Assembly (NCBI RefSeq): GCF_042652185.1
Contig: NZ_JBHSIX010000038.1
Length of the DNA stretch: 64,000 nt
Source: Actinacidiphila fildesensis
GTDB taxonomy: Bacteria > Actinomycetota > Actinomycetes > Streptomycetales > Streptomycetaceae
Direction: 5' to 3' (one strand)
Part shown: in pieces, positions 35,309 through 44,656 of the stretch
Layout: the number at the start of each line of letters is the position of its first letter
How positions within the stretch are numbered: position 1 is the first letter of the stretch
The notes under the pieces: model-generated
What the model was told of the DNA's origin: nothing
Seen by the model: only the letters and a program-made list of their open reading frames with translations
Databases searched by the model: none
Program-made: the position numbers and the translations under genes

Positions 35309-36211
35309 TCAGGGCGGTGGCGGGACATCCTGATGTGCGGAGTCTCCGAACTCCGCTCCGATGTACGACTTGATGACATCAGTGATGAGCTGCCCGGAAG
35401 CTACCGGGTCCAGCGCCCTGGCCTGCAAACTCTCATGGATGACGGCGTAGCGCTGCACGTCGAGGGGTTTCTCCAGGTAGAGATCGCTGGTCAACCCTTC
35501 CAGGTACACAACGCTCCGGTCCGAGTCATCCGCGAACTCGATGATCGAGAACTGCCCCGCCATGCCAGGATGCGCTCCCAACTGGTGCGGGATGACCTGC
35601 ACGGTGATGTGCGGGCGACCACCGAGGTCGAGCAGTCGCTCCAACTGCTCCCTCATGACCTCGGAACCGCCCACGACGCGCCGCAGGGCCGACTCGTCCT
35701 GCACGACCCACAGGCGCAACGGGCGGTCCAGCTCGTCGACCCGCCACTGACGGCGCAACCGAACGTGAACCCATGTGTCGATCTGTTCTGCCGTGGCGTG
35801 CGGGATCGTTCCTGCAATAACGGCCCGGGCGTAGGCCGGAGTTTGCAGCAGTTCGGGAATCACCATGGATTGGTAACAGCGGATGGCCACGGCGTCGGTT
35901 TCGAGGTCGATGTAGACGCTGTGCGGGATATCGCCGTACTCCTTCCACCAGCCTACTTGACCGGATTCCTCGGCCATCCGCATCAGAGCATCGACAACCT
36001 GCGGATCCTGAACCCCGTACACCTCGCAGAGATCGCGGACATCACGTGAGTTGACTCTGCGGCGGCCATTCTCCAGAAGGCTGATCTTTGCTTGCGAGAC
36101 CAGTAACTGCTTTGCCACTTGCTGGGCTGTCAAACCCCTGCTCTTTCGAAGCGCGCGAAACTCCGATCCCAGTCGGCGTCTTCCGACAGTGGGATTGACG
36201 TGGGGCGACAC
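35309..36211 (-). CDS. XRE-family regulator with DUF5753 domain
   Basis: 300 aa; GTG at 36211 with GGAGG upstream. N-terminal HTH (RRLGSEFRALRKSRGLTAQQVAKQLLVSQAKISLLENGRR) and DUF5753 ligand/effector domain (IDLETDAVAIRCYQSMVIPELLQTPAYARAVI ... GMAGQFSIIEFADDSDRSVVYLEG). Streptomyces has dozens of these, normally followed by a small DUF397 gene; none is found in the 260 bases downstream, so this copy is an orphan. Confidence 0.93.
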   Translation of the reverse strand: MSPHVNPTVGRRRLGSEFRALRKSRGLTAQQVAKQLLVSQAKISLLENGRRRVNSRDVRDLCEVYGVQDPQVVDALMRMAEESGQVGWWKEYGDIPHSVYIDLETDAVAIRCYQSMVIPELLQTPAYARAVIAGTIPHATAEQIDTWVHVRLRRQWRVDELDRPLRLWVVQDESALRRVVGGSEVMREQLERLLDLGGRPHITVQVIPHQLGAHPGMAGQFSIIEFADDSDRSVVYLEGLTSDLYLEKPLDVQRYAVIHESLQARALDPVASGQLITDVIKSYIGAEFGDSAHQDVPPPP

Positions 36212-36360
36212 AGGACAACTACCTCCGCTACAGAACATGGGACCAGCCGCTGGGCAGCCGCATCGGCGACCGCTGAGCGATCCGCCTGCAGATTAGGCGG
36301 TCAGGGCTGCAGGAACGATCATCTTGCGGCGTGTCTCCTTCCAATGGGTGGTTGACAGTG

Positions 36361-37085
36361 CGTCGTGCCCACCTTCCCGTCGGGGACACCGCGATCCTGA
36401 TCTCCTGCCTCTACCTCACCAGCGCGCCGGCCCAGCCCGCCGCCGGGCGCCTCGCCGAGGAGTTCGGGCCCCGGCGGGTCTTCGTCGCAGGCATCGTGCT
36501 GAAGTTCACGGCCGGGGTCGTCGGATCGTCGGCCCACTCGCTGACCGCGCTGATCGTGGCACGGGTGCTGATCGGTGCGGGCACCTCGGCGGGAAATCCG
36601 GCGGCGATGCTGCTGATACGCCGCCGCGCCGAACAGGCCGGGCACGAGGCCCCACCACGGGGGTGCTCGGCGGACTGTTGATCACCGGCGCCGCCACCGT
36701 CGCGGTCGGTCCCGCCCTTGGCGGGCTGCTGGTCGCCTGGGCGGGCTGGCGGAGTGCCTTCTGGATCAACATTCCGGTCGCGGCCGTCACTCTGATCCTG
36801 GTGCTGACCGGGATCCCACGGGACGCCGACCCCGTGCGTCCCGGCTCGCCGCGCGCTCTCGCCTCCCGCGTCGACTGGCTCGACATGCTGGGCTTCGGCG
36901 GCTCGCTCGCCGCCTTGATGATCTTCCTCTCGGCGCTGCCGCACCTGGACCGGCCCCGCTCGCCGCCGCCCTCGTACTCGCCGCTGCACATCAGCGGCGT
37001 GGTGCTGACGACGCTCCGGCAGGCGGCCGACGAGGACTACCGCCTGTTCGTCCTGGCCGACGCCACCGCTGACCCCGGGACAGGA
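36361..37085 (+). pseudogene. Chimeric relic: frameshifted MFS transporter joined to isochorismatase-family tail
   Basis: First frame (to about 36650) encodes MFS helices 2-4 without the first helix: ILISCLYLTSAPAQPAAGRLAEEFGPRRVFVAG ... GAGTSAGNPAAMLLIRRRAEQAG. A shift then continues in another frame with GVLGGLLITGAATVAVGPALGGLLVAWAGWRSAFWINIPVAAV ... MLGFGGSLAALMIFLSALPHL. At about 36985 the sequence changes to SGVVLTTLRQAADEDYRLFVLADATADP, a fragment of a cysteine hydrolase (isochorismatase family), and ends. Truncation at both ends, a frameshift and a junction show a decayed locus. Confidence 0.7.
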
Positions 37086-37129
37086 TCCAGTGCCGGGCGC
37101 AATGAAAGGCTGTGGCGTGGTCCGATTGG

Positions 37130-37654
37130 TCACGCAGGTGCGGCATAGCAATGGACCGTCACCGTCTGGGTCGGACTCCACTGCTGATCGACGGTGGCCA
37201 GCAAGCTCCAGCCCAGGCGTTCGTACAAGGCTGCGGCCGACGTGTCGGAGGCCAGGACGTCGAGGATCGGATGCAGGGCACGCTCGTGGGCGTCCTGCAC
37301 GGCCCGCTCCATCAGCAGTGCGCCGATCCCGTGGCCACGAGCGGAAGGCGAGACGAACAACCGGCTGATCACAGCGGTGTCCTCGACGTACACACCCTCG
37401 CGGCGGCTCCACAGGCCAGGTGCCGCATCTCCCGCCCCGCTGCGGGACAGACCGATGTGACCGACTACGCGCCCGTCCAGTTCCGCCACCCAGGCAGCCA
37501 GCAGTGCAGGCTGCATCAGCCACTCGCCGGGACGGTCGGGCCAGTTCGCCGGATAGCCGTCACCGGAATGGACCTCGGCGAGCACCTCGACACAGTCATC
37601 GAGATCAGACGCCTCGCGCTGCCGAATGCGGCAGGTCGAAGGTTCACCGGCCAT
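37130..37654 (-). CDS. GNAT-family N-acetyltransferase
   Basis: 174 aa from ATG 37654 (upstream ATG at 37696 possible). GNAT core: IRQREASDLDDCVEVLAEV, AELDGRVVGHIGLS, VSRLFVSPSARGHGIGALLMERAVQDA (acetyl-CoA pyrophosphate loop R/Q-x-x-G-x-G/A) and ALYERLGWSLLATVDQQW. Substrate unknown; the family acetylates amines of metabolites, antibiotics or proteins. Convergent with the MFS/isochorismatase relic. Confidence 0.9.
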   Translation of the reverse strand: MAGEPSTCRIRQREASDLDDCVEVLAEVHSGDGYPANWPDRPGEWLMQPALLAAWVAELDGRVVGHIGLSRSGAGDAAPGLWSRREGVYVEDTAVISRLFVSPSARGHGIGALLMERAVQDAHERALHPILDVLASDTSAAALYERLGWSLLATVDQQWSPTQTVTVHCYAAPA

Positions 37655-37730
37655 AGGAACACCCTGTCGATTCACCGAAGCATGAAAGCACATCACGCGA
37701 CGACGGGACCGACAAGCCGGACCGGGTGAT

Positions 37731-38369
37731 TCACCGTTCGGGGCGTCTGCGGTGGTAGTGGCCGAGGATGTAGTGGGCGGGGATGAGCGTGATCCAGAAC
37801 CACATGGCTGCTGCCGTGTTGACGAAGGCCAAGGGAACGGAGAGGCCGAAGATCAGCACGCTGGAGCCGAGTTGGGCGGTGAAGCCTCGGCGGGCCGCGG
37901 CCGCGGATGATGCGGCGGAGGGGTGCACTTGGCGTTGTGTGAGCAGCAGCAAGGTTGCGTGCACCGCGTGGATCGCGGCCAGAGTGCCCGCGTAGAGGGC
38001 GACGGTTTCGGGCTGAGACGCGTACTCGGCCAGGAGCGCGGTGGGGAAGGGCAGCAGGGCGACCAGGCCGAGGCCGAGGAGGACCAGGCGGGTGATCACG
38101 ACCGTCTCGGTGGGCAGCGCGGTGAGGATGCGGCGGTGGTCACGCCAGAATCCGGCGATGAGGCTGAAGCTGAGGGCGAAGGCACCGACGTTGGGAAGCG
38201 CATCGCCGAGCGCCTTATGGAACGCGGCGTCCCCCAGATGCGCGGGGATCGCCACGTTGATGACGAGCAGGGTCATCGCGATGGCATAGATACCGTCCGA
38301 CAGCGCGATCAGGCGTGTCGCGCCCAGGTCGCTCTCGTGCGGGTGCGTCGCTGCCACTGGTTCCGTCAT
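37731..38369 (-). CDS. TMEM175-family (DUF1211) membrane protein
   Basis: 212 aa; six hydrophobic segments. The first carries the family motif LSDGIYAIAMTLLVINV (F/L-SDG-x-x-A-I-A-x-T-L), the potassium-selectivity filter of bacterial TMEM175 channels. The protein has one six-helix repeat, and functional bacterial channels are tetramers of such units. The ribosome site is weak. No operon partner. Confidence 0.9.
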   Translation of the reverse strand: MTEPVAATHPHESDLGATRLIALSDGIYAIAMTLLVINVAIPAHLGDAAFHKALGDALPNVGAFALSFSLIAGFWRDHRRILTALPTETVVITRLVLLGLGLVALLPFPTALLAEYASQPETVALYAGTLAAIHAVHATLLLLTQRQVHPSAASSAAAARRGFTAQLGSSVLIFGLSVPLAFVNTAAAMWFWITLIPAHYILGHYHRRRPER

Positions 38370-38556
38370 GTCGACGACAGTAGGGCGCTGTGTCCTGGTG
38401 GTAGCGCACCCGCCACGGTTCGGGCGATGCGTTGCGTCCTGCCCGCGCCGGTGCAGCGACGTCGTTCCGAACCTCGGGCCGGACGACCGTCGCCGCACCG
38501 GAGCGGACGTGGCGCTGCTTCCCGGGCTTCCTGGGCGGAGTGTTATCCGCGGTCGG

Positions 38557-40542
38557 TCATGCGGAGTGCGGCCACCACCGCTGGTCGGTGGAAAAGACCG
38601 CGCGCAGGGTGTTGGTCGCGCAATGGATCTCTCCTTCGGACACATGCGTGGAGAGCAGGTCGTCGACGTAGCGGACCGTGTAGCCGGTGGTGGCGAAGGC
38701 CTTGTCGATGGCCTCGGTGAACACGTCCTTCCCGCCGATCAGCGGACCGAAGGGCTTCGGCGCGACATATTCCCCGTTGTTCAGCACCAGGCCGTTGACC
38801 GTGCCGGGGATCAACGCGACCGCCTGGTCCATGGCGCGGAGCCGGGCCTCGGCCGCGTCCCTGTCCGGGCCCGGCTTCATGCTTCTGATCTCGCTCTGGA
38901 GCATCAGGTAGTCCATCGTGCGGGCGGTGAACAAGGCGGGGACCCGCACGATGTCGGCGTCGGTCAGACCCACCTCGCGTTTCAGCACGGCGACGTTCGC
39001 GTCGATCCTCTTCGCGCTGCGGTCGTTGACGTGAAGGAACTGCGGGTCGGCGAGGAACTCGCTGATGCTGCGCTGGTCGACGTGGTCGGTATAGCGCCAG
39101 TCCAGCGCCGGCAGCCCGCCGTGCATGATCTGGCCTCCGTACCCGGCCTTCTTCGCGTCCTGGAGAATCCTCATGCCGCTTCGCGGGTCGGCGACGACCG
39201 CGCGCCAGCCGAGGCGGCTCCCCGGCGCGGGCAGGAACTGGACGAACTCGTCGATGTGGCCGACCGACAGCCATGACGTGTCGAGCGACAGGGGTTTCTG
39301 CATGTTCTGCGAGCGCAGGAAGGTGAGCATCTCCGCGGCGGGGCCCTTCTTCCCGTCCGCGGGATCGCCCCCGATGACGATGCGCCCCGCCGGGTACCCC
39401 GGGTACGCGGGGACCGTCTCCAGGTTGCCCATCGAGTCGTAGGTCGAGTCCTCGTCCGGGGTCGGCACGTGCGCGATGTGCACAGCGGCCACATCGGGCC
39501 CGGCGAGTTCGGTGAACACGACACGGGAGGCGGCGTGCCGGTTCTCGTTGACGGAGGGGATCAGCACCCGCATCCCGTGCGGTTTGCCGCCGGGGCCGGG
39601 GATGGAGGCGTAGCCCGGCTCGAAGAGGTCCTGCATCCACTGGTCGCCGCCGGTGTCCACCCTGCGCAGCGGAGTGGCGACGCCGTTCGCCTTCACGGCG
39701 GCGGCGAGGGCGTCGGTGAAGGGCTTGCCGGTCTCCGGGTCCTGGTCGTCTGAGGCGAGCGCCTCCTGCAGACGCTGCGTGTTGAGCTGGGTGAGAACGG
39801 GTGCCTGTTCGAGGGCAACGGTGCGAGAGGAGGTCACGCCGTTCGCGGTGACGTCCAGTCGTACGGTGACGCGGCCTGCCCATACGGCGGAGTCCCGGAC
39901 GATGTCACGCCCTTCGATGCCCAGCTCGACTCCGGCGCGCAGCTCGGCGGCGCTCAGCTTCGTGTCGGGGCCGACGACTTCCCAGCCGCGGGGCGCCGCA
40001 CTCTTGGGGCGCTTGACGAACAGGCGGACGTGGTCGGCCCCGGCGCCTGGCACGGTGACGCGCCCCGTCGCGGAGGCGGGTGCAGCGGCCCAGGGGGCCG
40101 TATGGAGCCGGGCCAGATCCGCCTCGTCCTGGGCGCCGTTGACCACCGTGTCAGCGGCGTCGTTGCACCCGGCCATGTCACGGTCGGCCTGATACTGCGC
40201 CAGCCGATGGGTCCGCCTCAGCGCGGCGTACTTCCGCTCCGCCGCCTCCTTCTTGGCGGGGTCCTTGGCCTCCTCACGCAGCGCCGCCTCCTGCACCCGG
40301 AAGCTCTCGTTGTCGGCCTGCTCCCGACCGGCGGCATCGACCAGGAGCTCCTTGGAACGGGCCTTGCAGACGCCGGCGTCATCGTCGATGTTGGCCAGGA
40401 AGAGCTCAGGCTTCCCGGGAGGCGTGGCGGCATCGGTCCGGAGGTCCGCCACCGGCGAGGCGGCGGAGGCGGGCACGGCCAGGCCCACCGTGCTGACGGT
40501 CAGTGCCCCTGCCAGAAACAGTTCGCGCGTTCGGAATCTCAT
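38557..40542 (-). CDS. Secreted protein-arginine deiminase (PAD)
   Basis: 661 aa, ATG at 40542 with GAGGGA. Signal peptide MRFRTRELFLAGALTVSTVGLAVPASA. A Lys/Glu-rich helical stretch (about 60-130) precedes a beta-domain and the pentein catalytic domain. All catalytic residues of calcium-dependent PADs are seen: GGDQWMQD (D299/D304 region), SVGHIDEF (H429, D431) and GEIHCATN (C641, matching Cys645 of human PAD4). It would convert peptidyl arginine to citrulline outside the cell. The family is common in vertebrates and scattered in bacteria. Monocistronic. Confidence 0.92.
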   Translation of the reverse strand: MRFRTRELFLAGALTVSTVGLAVPASAASPVADLRTDAATPPGKPELFLANIDDDAGVCKARSKELLVDAAGREQADNESFRVQEAALREEAKDPAKKEAAERKYAALRRTHRLAQYQADRDMAGCNDAADTVVNGAQDEADLARLHTAPWAAAPASATGRVTVPGAGADHVRLFVKRPKSAAPRGWEVVGPDTKLSAAELRAGVELGIEGRDIVRDSAVWAGRVTVRLDVTANGVTSSRTVALEQAPVLTQLNTQRLQEALASDDQDPETGKPFTDALAAAVKANGVATPLRRVDTGGDQWMQDLFEPGYASIPGPGGKPHGMRVLIPSVNENRHAASRVVFTELAGPDVAAVHIAHVPTPDEDSTYDSMGNLETVPAYPGYPAGRIVIGGDPADGKKGPAAEMLTFLRSQNMQKPLSLDTSWLSVGHIDEFVQFLPAPGSRLGWRAVVADPRSGMRILQDAKKAGYGGQIMHGGLPALDWRYTDHVDQRSISEFLADPQFLHVNDRSAKRIDANVAVLKREVGLTDADIVRVPALFTARTMDYLMLQSEIRSMKPGPDRDAAEARLRAMDQAVALIPGTVNGLVLNNGEYVAPKPFGPLIGGKDVFTEAIDKAFATTGYTVRYVDDLLSTHVSEGEIHCATNTLRAVFSTDQRWWPHSA

Positions 40543-40848
40543 CGCTGGGTGTCCCTCGGATCTGGTGCGTGCGAGGTCCCGCTGCCGGGGAGTACCCGCT
40601 TCAGCTTCAGGGACCGTCTGAAGACAACAAGATCGCCAAAACTTGTCAGGTTCCTGTGAACCGGAGGTCAGCGACTCGTCAGCGGGGACCTTCACGCGCT
40701 CAACGTGGGCCAGGACGACCGGAACGCCCAGGCTCCCACAGGCTGAATCCACCGTCGCGGAACTGCATCCGCAAGTGGACACTCCAGGCATCAGGACGCA
40801 ACTGGGGGCTGATGTGCTGGACCCGCCACGGCACTTTGCGTCCACGAC
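40543..40848. other. Divergent intergenic region, PAD versus hydrolase relic
   Basis: 306 bp without a supportable gene. An AT-richer stretch at about 40620-40660 reads, on the minus strand, as a possible promoter for the PAD gene; no repeat was found. Confidence 0.3.
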
Positions 40849-41613
40849 ATGCTCAGATCTTCTGCAACCCCGACCATCGCGCTGCTCACCCTCGCTCTGA
40901 CGCTGCCTACCGCCGGTGCGTGGCCGGCCGCCGCGGCGTCGCCCTCGACTCATGCGGCCGCCGGTGTCGCTTCCATCCGCGACGACGCGGACGCGCGCAC
41001 CTCGTTGCCCCGCCCCACCGGCCCGCACGCCGTCGGCCGGGACACCCTTCACCTCGTCGACGGCGCCCGCCGGGACCCGTGGGTGCCGGACAGGGCTCGA
41101 GAACTGATGATCGGCATGTTCTACCCCGCGCTCCCCGGCACCGGAACACCGGCACCGGAACACCGGCACCGGAACACCGGCACCGGAACACCGGCACCGT
41201 ACGCGACCGTGCGCGAGGCCGGGCTGTTCCTGAAGAGCTTCGGTTTGGATGGTGCCTTCCCCGCCGAGACCTTGAGCGCCACGGCCACCAACGGCCGCGT
41301 CGGCGCCTGGCCCGACCGCCGCCGTCATCCCCTGGTGGTGCTCTCCCCAGGGTTCGGCGTCTCGCGCTTCACCCTCACCGGCCTCGCCGAGGAACTCGCC
41401 GGCCGCGGATTCGTGGTCGCGGCAATGGACCACGCCTACGAGTCCGTCGGCACCGCTTTCTCCGGCGGCCGGATGCTGACCTGCATCGCGTGCGAGAGGG
41501 CCCGGAACGAACAGGACTTGGAGGCGGTCACCGCAGGGCGGGCCAAGGACGTGTCCTCTTGCAAAGGGTGTGAATTCGCTCGACACGTCGCGGGAGCACC
41601 CCCTCGACGATGA
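40849..41613 (+). pseudogene. Truncated secreted alpha/beta hydrolase (PAF-acetylhydrolase-like)
   Basis: 254 codons from ATG 40849. Signal peptide MLRSSATPTIALLTLALTLPTAGAWPAAAA. Similar to the lipase/PAF-AH-type hydrolases: VGRDTLHLVDGARRDPW, ELMIGMFYPALPG, HPLVVLSPGFGVSRFTLTGLAEELAGRGFVVAAMDHAYESVGTAF, RNEQDLEAVTAGRAKDVS. After residue about 237 homology is lost (SCKGCEFARHVAGAPPRR), before the GxSxG nucleophile elbow, so it lacks its catalytic centre. It also carries a 14-bp tandem repeat expansion (41137-41199) that adds 14 residues in frame. Confidence 0.65.
41137..41199 (+). repeat. 14-bp tandem repeat, four copies plus a partial
   Basis: Unit GGCACCGGAACACC repeats exactly at 41137, 41151, 41165 and 41179, followed by a seven-base partial copy. 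Fourteen is not a multiple of three, so a change by one or two units shifts the hydrolase frame, while the three extra units present now add exactly 42 bases. Confidence 0.95.
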
Positions 41614-41774
41614 AACCTACGCAGAATGGACACCGGATCTCACAAGGATCGATGTCCCGTTCGTCTCAGTAGGCAACCGTCCCCCGAAGCTCCCGAGTAC
41701 GAGGAGGGGGGCAGGCCGGCGACCACCCCTGACCAAGCTCTGGACGACGGTTCCATGGGACGGCAAAAGGCAAA

Positions 41775-41798
41775 GGCAAGGAGAACTCTCTCCTTGCC
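41775..41798. promoter_or_regulatory. 24-bp inverted repeat before the rph promoter region
   Basis: GGCAAGGAGA-ACTC-TCTCCTTGCC, perfect ten-base arms with a four-base loop, ending about eleven bases before TATAGC. It could be an operator or the terminator of the relic gene upstream. Confidence 0.5.
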
Positions 41799-41821
41799 AC
41801 TCTCAACTTATAGCGCACCGG

Positions 41822-41841
41822 GGGGCTTGCGGCAAGACCCC
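41822..41841. promoter_or_regulatory. Rifamycin-associated element (RAE)
   Basis: GGGGCTTGCGGCAAGACCCC matches the conserved palindromic RAE (GGGGCTTGCGGCAAGGCCCG) known upstream of rifamycin-inactivating genes in actinomycetes, with mismatches only near the right end. It lies just after a TATAGC -10-like hexamer and 160 bases before the rph start, so expression is probably rifampin-inducible. Confidence 0.85.
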
Positions 41842-42001
41842 GGTGGTGCCGCAGAATCGTCGGCCGAGGCCACAACCTGCGGAAAGAGGAGCACCACGTG
41901 CGTGTGTTGTTGTCGCCAAGAGGCGCGACAGAGTTGGAGGCACCGGTGATTCGATCGGCCGCCGCAGTGCAACGGAACACGGCTGCCTCGGAGGTAACGC
42001 C

Positions 42002-44599
42002 ATGACTGAGCAGTACGTATTGGACCTTCAAGAGGTCGACGAGACCCAGGTCGCGGTCGTCGGTGGCAAGGGCGCGCACCTGGGCGGGCTGTCGCGGATC
42101 GAAGGCATCCGCGTGCCGGGTGGCTTCTGCGTGACCACGGACGCGTTCCGGCGGATCATGGCGGAAGCGCTGTCGATCGACGACCAGCTCGACCAGTTGT
42201 CGCGTGTGAACCCGGACGACCGGGAGGCGATCCGCACCCTCAGCGCGCAGATCCGTCGGACCATCGAAGGGATTGCCATCCCGGGTGATCTCGCGGCGGC
42301 GATCACCCGCTCGCTCGCCCGGCTCGGCGAGCAGGCCGCCTACGCCGTCCGGTCCAGCGCGACGGCGGAGGACCTGCCGACAGCGTCCTTCGCCGGCCAG
42401 CAGGACACGTACCTGAACATCGTGGGGCCGACGGCGATCCTTCAGCACGTCAGCCGGTGCTGGGCCTCGCTGTTCACCGAACGGGCCGTGACCTACCGCC
42501 GGCGCAACGGCATCGACCACCGTACGGTCCACATGGCCGTGGTCGTGCAGCAGATGGCCTTCCCGCATGCGGCCGGTATCCTGTTCACCGCCGACCCCGT
42601 CACGGGCAACCGGAAGGTCGCCACCGTGGACGCCGGCTTCGGCCTCGGCGAGGCCCTGGTCTCCGGCCTGGTGAACCCGGACGTCTACACGGTGCGACAC
42701 GGCGAAGTCATCGCCAAGGCGATCGGCGCCAAACAGCGTGCCATTTACGCCCTGCCCGCCGGCGGCACGCAGGAAGTGGCGATCGACTCGCAGCGGCAGG
42801 AGCAGCCGGCGCTGACGGATGCGCAGGTCGTGCTGCTCGTACAGCTCGGGCGGCGGATCGAAGCGCACTTCGGCCGCCCGCAGGACATCGAATGGTGTCT
42901 GGTCGACGACGGCTTCCAGATCGTTCAGAGCCGGCCGATCACGACGCTGTTCCCCATCCCCGAGTCGGGCGACCAGGAGAATCACGTCTACGTCTCCGTC
43001 GGTCACCAGCAGATGATGACCGACCCCATGAAGCCCCTGGGGTTCTCCATGTGGCAGCTGACGGCCATGGTGCCGATGCACGAGGCCGGCGGGAGGCTGT
43101 TCGTCGACGTCACCCGGCGCCTGGCCTCGCCCGCGAGCCGCGCCGGCCTCCTGGACATCATGGGGAAGGGCGATCCGCTGGTCAGGGACGCTCTGGAGAC
43201 CGTTCTCGACCGCGACGGCTTCGTCCCGTCGCTCCCGGACGCAGGTCCCGGCGGGCCGCCGGCCGGCAGCCCGCCCGCCCCGATCGACACCGATCCGGCC
43301 ATCGTCACCGAGCTGATCGAGCGCAGCCGGCTGTCCATCGCCGCCCTGGAGCGCGCCATCCGGACGAAGACCGGACCGGCGCTCTTCGACTTCCTGCGGG
43401 AGGCCTTCGAGGAGCACAAGCGAGTCCTCAGCGACCCGTTGAGCCTGCAGGTGATCATGGCGGGGATGGAGTCCACCTGGTGGCTCAACGACAAGCTGCA
43501 GGAGTGGCTGGGCGAGAAGAACGCGGCTGACACGCTCACGCTGTCCGCCCCCGACAACGTCACGTCGGAGATGGGACTGGCGCTGCTCGACGTGGCGGAC
43601 GTGATCCGCCCGTATCCGGAGGTGGTGACGTTCCTGCAGGGCGTCGAGGACGAGGGTTTCCTGGACGAGCTGGCGAAGGTCGCGGGCGGGACCGAGGCGC
43701 GTGACGCCATCGAGGCCTACCTCGACCGGTACGGCATGCGCTGCGTCGGCGAGATCGACATCACGAGGCCACGTTGGCGCGAGCGCCCCACCACGCTCGT
43801 GCCCGTGATCCTCGACAACGTCAGGATCTTCGAGCCGGGCGCCGCCGAGCGGCGTTTCGAGGAAGGGCGGCAGAAGGCGCTGAAGAAGGAGCAGGACGTC
43901 CTGTCACGCCTGCGGGCCCTGCCGGACGGCGACCGGAAAGCCGACGAGACCAAGCGGATGATCGACCGGGTCCGGACCTTCATCGGGTACCGGGAGTACC
44001 CGAAGTACGGCATCATCAGCCGCTACTTCGTCTACAAGCAGGCCCTGCTGGCGGAGGCCGAGCGTCTTGTGCAGGCTGACGTGCTCCCTGCCAAGGAGGA
44101 CATCTTCTACCTCACGTTCCAGGAGTTTCACGACGTCGTGCGCTCTCACCAGGTGGATGACCAGCTCATCCAGGAGCGCAAGGACGCGTTCCGCTCGTAT
44201 CACGCGCTCACACCGCCCCGGGTGCTCACCTCGGACGGTGAGGCCGTCACCGGGGCGTACCGACGTGACGACGCGCCGGCCGGCGCCCTGATCGGCCTGC
44301 CGGTTTCCGCTGGGACTATTGAGGGACGGGCCCGCGTCATCCTTGACATGGCGGAGGCCGATCTCGAAGCGGGCGACATCCTGGTCACCGCCTTCACGGA
44401 CCCCAGCTGGTCGCCGCTGTTCGTCGGCATCGCGGGCCTGGTGACGGAGGTGGGTGGCCTGATGACCCATGGCGCCGTGATCGCCCGTGAGTACGGCTTG
44501 CCGGCCATCGTCGGCGTGGAGCAGGCCACCCGGCTGATCAAGGACGGGCAGCGGATCCGCGTGCACGGAACCGACGGGTACATCGAGATCCTGTCGTGA
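42002..44599 (+). CDS. rph: Rifampin phosphotransferase
   Basis: 865 aa, ATG at 42002. Three-domain Rph: ATP-grasp-like domain 1-320 (VGGKGAHLGGLSRI; YAVRSSATAEDLPTASFAGQQDTYLN; DIEWCLVDDGFQIVQSRPIT), rifampin-binding domain about 325-750 (MTDPMKPLGFSMWQLTAMVPMHEAGGRLF) and C-terminal phosphohistidine swivel domain with GLMTHGAVIAREYGLPAIVG (H823). It moves the beta-phosphate of ATP to the C21 hydroxyl of rifamycins, inactivating them. Sequence agrees almost throughout with Streptomyces Rph as remembered; PEP synthase and pyruvate dikinase are more distant relatives. A separate internal start in the long frame (41570) is not used. Confidence 0.95.
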   Translation: MTEQYVLDLQEVDETQVAVVGGKGAHLGGLSRIEGIRVPGGFCVTTDAFRRIMAEALSIDDQLDQLSRVNPDDREAIRTLSAQIRRTIEGIAIPGDLAAAITRSLARLGEQAAYAVRSSATAEDLPTASFAGQQDTYLNIVGPTAILQHVSRCWASLFTERAVTYRRRNGIDHRTVHMAVVVQQMAFPHAAGILFTADPVTGNRKVATVDAGFGLGEALVSGLVNPDVYTVRHGEVIAKAIGAKQRAIYALPAGGTQEVAIDSQRQEQPALTDAQVVLLVQLGRRIEAHFGRPQDIEWCLVDDGFQIVQSRPITTLFPIPESGDQENHVYVSVGHQQMMTDPMKPLGFSMWQLTAMVPMHEAGGRLFVDVTRRLASPASRAGLLDIMGKGDPLVRDALETVLDRDGFVPSLPDAGPGGPPAGSPPAPIDTDPAIVTELIERSRLSIAALERAIRTKTGPALFDFLREAFEEHKRVLSDPLSLQVIMAGMESTWWLNDKLQEWLGEKNAADTLTLSAPDNVTSEMGLALLDVADVIRPYPEVVTFLQGVEDEGFLDELAKVAGGTEARDAIEAYLDRYGMRCVGEIDITRPRWRERPTTLVPVILDNVRIFEPGAAERRFEEGRQKALKKEQDVLSRLRALPDGDRKADETKRMIDRVRTFIGYREYPKYGIISRYFVYKQALLAEAERLVQADVLPAKEDIFYLTFQEFHDVVRSHQVDDQLIQERKDAFRSYHALTPPRVLTSDGEAVTGAYRRDDAPAGALIGLPVSAGTIEGRARVILDMAEADLEAGDILVTAFTDPSWSPLFVGIAGLVTEVGGLMTHGAVIAREYGLPAIVGVEQATRLIKDGQRIRVHGTDGYIEILS

Positions 44600-44656
44600 C
44601 CTGTCAGGCCGATCGGGCCGACTAGACCGACCAGACCGGGAGGCGCCGGAGCGAGG

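Larger units (their letters stand above)
41614..42001. other. Upstream region of the rifampin phosphotransferase gene
   Basis: 388 bp. The first part still shows a coding-like stretch in another frame (HPLDDETYAEWTPDLTRIDVPFVSVG, about 41600-41675), probably another hydrolase relic. Downstream lie a 24-bp inverted repeat, a TATAGC -10-like hexamer (41809-41814) and a rifamycin-associated element. Confidence 0.5.

Noticed and set aside
41137..41199. CRISPR-like repeat
   Set aside because: Units are contiguous 14-mers without spacers, inside a coding frame.
40543..41586. Upstream extension of the PAD frame to 1,009 codons
   Set aside because: The extension covers the tandem repeat antisense and has no homology; the signal peptide begins at 40542.
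42002..44599. Pyruvate phosphate dikinase or PEP synthase identity
   Set aside because: Domain layout, the rifampin-binding segment and the upstream RAE identify rifampin phosphotransferase.
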